Positions 58,348 to 64,000 of a stretch of DNA of 64,000 nt are shown here, one piece after another (positions within the stretch are counted from its first letter, which is position 1; each line of letters begins with the position of its first letter). The translations under genes were made by a program, and so were the position numbers. The DNA is from Erinaceus europaeus (taxonomy: Eukaryota; Chordata; Mammalia; Eulipotyphla; Erinaceidae): positions 93,542,054 to 93,606,053 of the forward strand of contig NC_080170.1 of NCBI RefSeq assembly GCF_950295315.1, read 5' to 3'. The notes under the pieces are model-generated. The model saw only the letters and a list, made by a program, of their open reading frames with translations, was not told the DNA's origin and ran no database searches.

Positions 58348-58575
58348 AGGGCCGGGTGGTGGCGCACCTGGTTAAGTGCATGGATTACAATGCACAAGGA
58401 CCTGGGTTTGAGCCCCCAGCCCCCACCTGCAGGGGGAAAACTTCATGAGTGGTGAATCAGGGCTGCAGGTGTCTCTCTGTCTCTCTCCCTCTCTATCATC
58501 CTCTTCCCTCTTGATTTCTGGCTGTCTCTATCCAGTAAATAAAGATAATAAAAATGGATTAAAAAAAGAAATAAA
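58348..58575 (+). mobile_element. tRNA-derived SINE, family 2, full length, 15-bp TSD
   Basis: AGGGCCGGGTGGTGGCGCAC head, GGGTTTGAGCCCCCAG, GATTTCTGGCTGTCTCTATC, tail. AGTATCTAAGATCTC at 58333-58347 and 58576-58590 is perfect. Confidence 0.95.
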
Positions 58576-58590
58576 AGTATCTAAGATCTC

Positions 58591-59690
58591 CGAAAAGCAC
58601 AAGAAACATACACATTTATGTTGTGGATACACATCGCATAAGGGGAGGTCTATGTAATACAAAAAGATGTAACTATAAAGAAGTTAACTTGATGTAGTTC
58701 AAGAAACAATCATATCCTTTTAAATCTAATTTTTAATACTTATTAATGTAATAAATGGATCTAGCATAGTTATGCTAAATATAATGTCATTGATAATCAG
58801 TTTATGTTTTATTAGAAAAACTTATTGTAGCATTATGGATTAACTTGTGTCTCCTCTGATTTCACGTGTTGTAATATTTTTTAATATTAATTTACTTTGA
58901 TAATGAATTTATTGTTTTTCAAAACTTTCTTTGTTATCAGTACAAGGGCTCTGATGACATATCTCTTGGACGTCACATTTTTTTGTTGAGGAGGGTTAAG
59001 GCTTTACAGTGCAATCATATACGTGTTGGAGTATTAATCGTGGTATCTCAGAATGACTATATTTAGTCACCTTTAAAATGAGTCTATTAGATGTGCTGTA
59101 ATTCAGTCTTATTAATGTCCTTATAAAAAATGAGACACAAAGGTGGATATATATAGAGAGAAAAGAAAATATGAGGACATAGCAGATGGCAGCCATGGAC
59201 TAATACCACACAAACATGTGAGAATGTGTGTGCGCACACAGCACACACATACACACACACACACACACATCTATACTCATCTTGATCATGGACTTCCAAT
59301 CTTTTAAAATGTGACAAAATGCATTTCAATGTTTCATGCTCTCTGGTCTGTGATGTTTTATGTGGCAACCTAGAAAATAGTAGCATTAAAGAGCACACTG
59401 TAATGATATTCATAAACCCATTATAAACTCAACACTTACCGAATCCTGGGCAATTATAAGTGCACTTTTAGCATTCATTAAAAAAAAAACCCTCTGTTTA
59501 GAAAACATAATAAATGTGTTGCAAATATCATGCCTAAAAATTACTAATACTTTCTTAATACTATGAAAATTCCAGCCTGTTGTTTATACTTCTAATTATC
59601 GCTTCTCTCTCCCATCCCCTGTTTGTTTGTTTGTTTGCCCTTGTAATTTGTTCATGGGAAAACCTGGATTAGTAGTCTTATAGTCTTCAT
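58591..59690. other. MORC1: intron, mostly unrecognised
   Basis: Includes an (AC)n microsatellite at about 59248-59268 and a possible old LTR- or L1-like stretch at 59090-59220 (CTTATAAAAAATGAGACACA). No exon. Confidence 0.4.
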
Positions 59691-59704
59691 ACAGTGTAGT
59701 TTTT

Positions 59705-59917
59705 TTAATATTTATTTATTCCCTTTTGTTGTTTTATTGTATTAGTTATTATTGTTGTTGATGTCATCATTGTTGGATAGGACAGAGATAAACGGAGAGA
59801 GGAGGGGAAGACAGAGAGGGGGATAGAAAGACAGACACCTGCAGATCTGCTTCACCGACTGTGAAGCGACTCCCCTGCAGGTGGGGAGCTGGGGGCTCGA
59901 ACCGGGATCCTTATGCT
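59705..59917 (-). mobile_element. tRNA-derived SINE, family 1, 5'-truncated, 14-bp TSD
   Basis: ACAGTGTAGTTTTT at 59691-59704 and 59918-59931. The tRNA-like head stops at GGGATCCTTATGCT, so the first ~45 bp of the SINE never inserted, as in incomplete reverse transcription. Confidence 0.92.
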
Positions 59918-59931
59918 ACAGTGTAGTTTTT

Positions 59932-60295
59932 AATCACTGCATTACTGGGTATAATTAAACAAACTATCTTTGTTCATTTTTCTCTAAATTGTAAATTTTA
60001 GGATACTGACAAATTCAGAGGGCTTTCTTTGTTTTTTGTTTGTGAAGATGCTTCATGGTTTGTAGTACTTTATCATAAGGCACATTGTCTCTCTTTTAAT
60101 GAAACTATTAACAATGAATGACTTCATGCATAGTTCCCTTGAATATGCCAAAACCTTATTTTCAAATTTCATCACTTTTTATCATTTATTAGCTTTAATA
60201 CTTCTATAAAGTAAATCTTACTTCATCTATTACTTACCAATGTTAGTTGATGTTTTTGCTGTTCAACAGGAGCAACACTAGAGCCCGATACTGCT
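59932..60295. other. MORC1: intron, nothing recognised
   Basis: No repeat placed. Confidence 0.4.
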
Positions 60296-60311
60296 AAAAA
60301 TTTGCATGTAT

Positions 60312-60454
60312 CTCAAGAGGGAGTACAGTGAATAGAATGTTGGACTCTCACACACAAGGTCCAGAGTTCAATCCCTGGCATTCTGTGTGCCAGAGTGATA
60401 CTCTGGTTTTCTCTTACTCTCTTTTACTTAGTATAATAAATAAATAAATCTTTT
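60312..60454 (+). mobile_element. tRNA-derived SINE, family 3, with ~15-bp TSD
   Basis: AAAAATTTGCATGTAT (60296-60311) / AAAAATTGCATGTAT (60455-60469). GGAGTACAGTGAATAGAATG head, GAGTTCAATCCCTGGCA. Confidence 0.9.
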
Positions 60455-60534
60455 AAAAATTGCATGTATGAAAGACTGATATGAGAGGTACTAGAGATAA
60501 AACATAAACATTAAGTGTTTAAAAGACCAGACAT

Positions 60535-60827
60535 GGGGAGTCGGGCAGTAGCGCAGTGGGTTAAGCACAGGTGGCGTGAAGCACAAGGACCGGTGTAAGG
60601 ATCCAGGTTCGAGCCCTGGCTCCCCACCTGTAGGGGGGTCGCTTCACGAGTGGTGAAGCAGGTCTGCAGGTGTCTCTCTTTCTCCCCCCCTCTCTATCTT
60701 CCCCTCCTCTCTCCATTTTTCTCTGTCCTATCCAACAACAATGACATCAACAACAATAATAATAACTACCACAACAAGGGCAACAAAAGGGAAAATAAAT
60801 AATAAAAAAAAATAAATAAAAAAAAAT
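60535..60827 (+). mobile_element. tRNA-derived SINE, family 1, full length, 14-bp TSD
   Basis: AAAAGACCAGACAT at 60521-60534 and 60828-60841 is perfect. GGGGAGTCGGGCAGTAGCGC head with intact A- and B-box-like regions. Confidence 0.95.
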
Positions 60828-60841
60828 AAAAGACCAGACAT

Positions 60842-61376
60842 TCTGCTTGACTTACATGGCATAAATATTTACTAAGCTTAAAAATTTTTTTTTTATACCC
60901 CAGCTTCAAGCAAAAAGCAGTATGGTTCAGGAGTTCATTGAATTGATTTCTGTGTTTTAAAAAAATCACATTGCCAGATTTTTTCCATTTACACTGCTTT
61001 CACTTGGTAATTGAAATTATTACCATTGACAGCACTTATGCTTCCTTTTGTTTCTGACAACGGTTGTATTATTATCATGATAATGACTTTTTTAATATCT
61101 GCAATGAAGTTTTTTGCTTAAAATATCTCAAAGGCTCTCCACCTGTATTGCAAGTAATATACTAAAAGATCTGATACTCTTGCTTTATCAAGAATTTAAT
61201 ATACATTTATTCTTACAGTATGATGTTTTCTGTCATATGAGAAGATCTCACTGTGTTCATTAGTCTGCTTTTTGTGTACCTTAGTAAAAAAAGAAGTGTT
61301 ATATTTGATGATTTTGAGTTTTTTAAATACATATAAGAATTAAATGTAATCTGTACTAACCAAAAGAAGTAAACAT
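60842..61376. other. MORC1: intron, nothing recognised
   Basis: AT-rich, no repeat placed. Confidence 0.4.
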
Positions 61377-61392
61377 GAATTATAAGACTTTT

Positions 61393-63400
61393 TTAAAATT
61401 TATTTTTTATTTAAGAAAGGATAAATTAACAAAACCATAGGGTAGGAGGGGTACAACTCCACACAATTCCCACCACCCAATCTCCATATCCCACCCCCTC
61501 CCCTGATAGCTTTCCCATTCTCTATCCCTCTGGGAGCATGGACCCAGGGTCATTGTGGGTTGCAGAAGGTGGAAGGTCTGGCTTTTGTAATTGCTTCCCC
61601 GCTAAACATGGACATTGACTCTCAGTCTGCCTCTCTCTTTCCCTAGTAGGGTGGGTCTCTGGGGAAGCGGAGCTCCAGGGCACATTGGTGGGGTCTTCAG
61701 TCCAGGGAAGCCTGGCCAGCATCCTGATGGCATCTGGAACCTGGTGGCTGAAAAGAGAGTTAACATACAAAGCCAAACAAATTGTTGAGCAATCATGGAC
61801 CCAAAGCTTGGAATAGTGGAGAGGAAGTGTTAGGGGGGTACTCACTGCAAACTCTAGTGTACTTCTGCTTTCAGGTATATATTTTGAACTAGTTTATGGA
61901 TAAGTATGAACATATGCTCTCTCTCACAGAATCTGGTCTATATCTAGGTTTTGGGACTTTGTTAGAAAGTGAACCACCTGGGATGGAATTAGAGAATACT
62001 ATGAAAGGAAAGGTCTCACCCAAGTAATTAAGCTGAAGGGTTGTCATTCCACACGTGAAGTCTCTGGACACAGTCTGAACTGAAGCATGTTGAGGTGGCA
62101 ATCGTTGCGTTGATTAGGCTGTGATCGGCAGATGCAATATTATTTGATATGGATTGGGAGAGGCATGCAGGAAAGTAGGCCCTGTCCAAAGGTTCCAGGA
62201 CTGGGGGAAATATAGGCTCTATAGTGGAGATGTGAGGTTCTTCCTGTCTTAGGGTTCAAAAAGACAATGGATAGTTAATGTTATCATCACATTATTTGGT
62301 AATTGGGTTAACTTTGAAAAGTCCTTTTGTTAGAGTTTGCTGTATAGTACCCAGTATCTTGTATGTAGCTGTGCCATTGGTTGCTTCTGATCTACTTGGT
62401 CTAGGCTTTTGAGAGAGTCTGCATATCAAATACACAGCCTGTATATTAAAAAGACTCAGTCTGTGTTTTAAAAACTTCGAAACATACAATTAATTTTCCC
62501 CCTCTCATATTAATTAACTAGTGATTTATATGACTACACTTTACTAAGAGTGTACATAAACACCATTCCCACCACCAAAAGACTATGTCCCATCCCACCC
62601 ACCCACCCCCACCCCCCACCGGCCCAGGAAGCTGCATGTCTACCCCTCACCACAGGGTTTTTACTTTGGTGCCCTACTCCATATTTAGTCAAATCCTGCT
62701 TTTAGTTTCCCTTTCAGATCTTCTTTCTCAGCTTCTGTTGATGAGTGGGATCATCCCATACTCATCTTTATCTTTCTGACTTTGCTCACTTAACATAATT
62801 CCTTCTAGCTCTGTCCAAGATGGGTCAGAGAAGGTGGGTTCATTGTTCTTGATAGCTGCATAGTATTCTATTGTGTATATATACCATAGCTTTCTCAGCC
62901 ACTCATCTGTTGTTGGGCACCTGGGTTGCTTCCAGGTTTTAGCTATTATGAATTGTGCTGCTATGAACATAGGAGTACAATTTTTGGTTGGGTGTTATGG
63001 AGTTCTTGGGGTATAACCCCAGGAGAGGAATTACTGGATCATATGGAAGGTCCTTGTCTAGCCTTGTGAGAGTTTTCCAGACTGCTCTCCACAGAGGCTG
63101 AACCAATTTACATTCCCACCAGCAATGCAAAAGGGTTCCTCTGTCCCCACAGCCTCTCTAGCATTTGTTGCTGCTGTCCTTTTTGATGTATGCCATTCTT
63201 ACAGGAGTGAAGTGGTATCTCACTGTTGTCTTAATTTGCATTTCTCTTACAATCAGTGACCTAGAGCAGTTTTTCATATGTTTGTTAGCCTTTTGGATCT
63301 CCTCTGAGGTGAATGTTTTGTTCATATCCTCTGCCCATTTTTGAATGGGGTCATTTGCTTTTTTGTTGCTAAGTTTGCTGAGCTCTTTATATATTTTGGT
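61393..63400 (-). mobile_element. L1-B, 5'-truncated antisense, perfect 16-bp TSD
   Basis: GAATTATAAGACTTTT occurs at 61377-61392 and 63401-63416. The empty site reads CTTTT/AAAG, the preferred L1 endonuclease target in the orientation this insertion requires. It holds the ORF2 C-terminus (62728-62970 with WYIYTIEYYAAIKNNE to the stop; 62939-63130 upstream) and a 3'UTR of about 1.33 kb, long for an L1. It is truncated within ORF2, so immobile. Confidence 0.95.
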
Positions 63401-63476
63401 GAATTATAAGACTTTTAAAGATTTAATGTGATACAAAGGACTTTGTGTATGTTTGAGTAACATTAGGAGAGTTGTC

Positions 63477-63688
63477 GGGCCAGGTGGTGGTGCACCTGGT
63501 TGAGCACACAGGTTACAATACACAAGAACCTAGATTTGAGCTCCTAGTCCTCACATGCAGGGGGAAAGCTTTGCGAATGGTCAAGTAGTACTGCAGAGAG
63601 TACTCTGTCTCTCTTCTTCTCTACCTCTCCTTTCCTCTCGATTTCTGACTGCCTCTACCCAATAAATAAATTAATAAAGATAATACAA
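63477..63688 (+). mobile_element. tRNA-derived SINE, family 2
   Basis: GGGCCAGGTGGTGGTGCACC head, TAGATTTGAGCTCCTAG, GATTTCTGACTGCCTCTACC, AATAAATAAATTAATAAAGA tail. More diverged than 58348. Confidence 0.9.
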
Positions 63689-64000
63689 AGTTTTATAAAA
63701 TGAGGGGGATTCAAGTAGAAAGGTAAATTATGCTGGCCCTGTTATGAGGGAGACTTAGGTAGTCAATAGAGCTCTTCCTTGTGAGAATACAGAATGCTTT
63801 GTGAAGAGAATATCGGAAAAACTGGCGTTTATAAAAAAAAAAAAAGCAATGGTAATGATACCATGAAAATGTACCCTACAAAAAAAAGTTATTCTTCCTG
63901 AGAAAAAAACCAGAAGAAACCCAACTTTCACTTACTTTGTTTGTGAAGGTTGGTTTTCATAGGATCTCTAGCCATCCCCCCTTAAAGTATTCAGAGTATA
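63689..64000. other. MORC1: intron to window end, nothing recognised
   Basis: No exon with CW-zinc-finger coding potential and no repeat placed; a poly-A run lies at 63832-63845. Confidence 0.4.

Noticed and set aside
1..64000. CRISPR arrays, operons, phage or plasmid genes
   Set aside because: The window is spliced mammalian DNA. Repeats are SINEs, L1s and microsatellites, with no regularly spaced repeat-spacer pattern.

Overview
This window is vertebrate nuclear DNA. It is a 64 kb internal slice of one large gene on the + strand, MORC1 (MORC family CW-type zinc finger 1), a GHKL-type ATPase. The repeats point to a hedgehog-like mammal (Erinaceidae). tRNA-derived SINEs of the kind I associate with hedgehogs recur dozens of times, and there are long L1 lineages with matching 3' ends. 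The species call rests on my memory of those SINE families and was not searched.

Coding content is eleven consecutive internal exons between 11179 and 53312 (69, 91, 109, 160, 106, 126, 80, 74, 65, 144 and 155 bp; 1179 bp, about 393 residues). All introns are GT-AG and every junction keeps the reading frame. The exons encode roughly residues 52-444: the G1 and G2 boxes of the ATPase fold, the rest of the GHKL domain, the coiled-coil insertion and the S5-like transducer domain. The start of the protein, including the first ATP-binding box, lies upstream of the window. The CW zinc finger and C-terminus lie downstream. No other credible protein-coding gene was found.

Layout: 1-11178 is an upstream intron dominated by a nested L1 block (about 3.58-9.72 kb) that contains an antisense U1 snRNA retropseudogene. 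11179-24458 holds exons A-E. 24459-39511 is a 15 kb intron with a disrupted 4.3 kb antisense L1. 39512-53312 holds exons F-K, with a 5S rRNA retropseudogene just after exon G and a truncated LTR element inside a SINE. 53313-64000 is a downstream intron with several SINEs and a 2 kb antisense L1 bounded by a perfect 16-bp target-site duplication.

The rest is intronic: young SINEs with clear target-site duplications, older L1 3' ends, L2 and MIR relics, one hAT-like DNA transposon relic and microsatellites. No novel enzymatic or defence system was found. The most interesting signals are structural: small-RNA retrocopies, insertions very close to splice donors, and nested or rearranged L1s.
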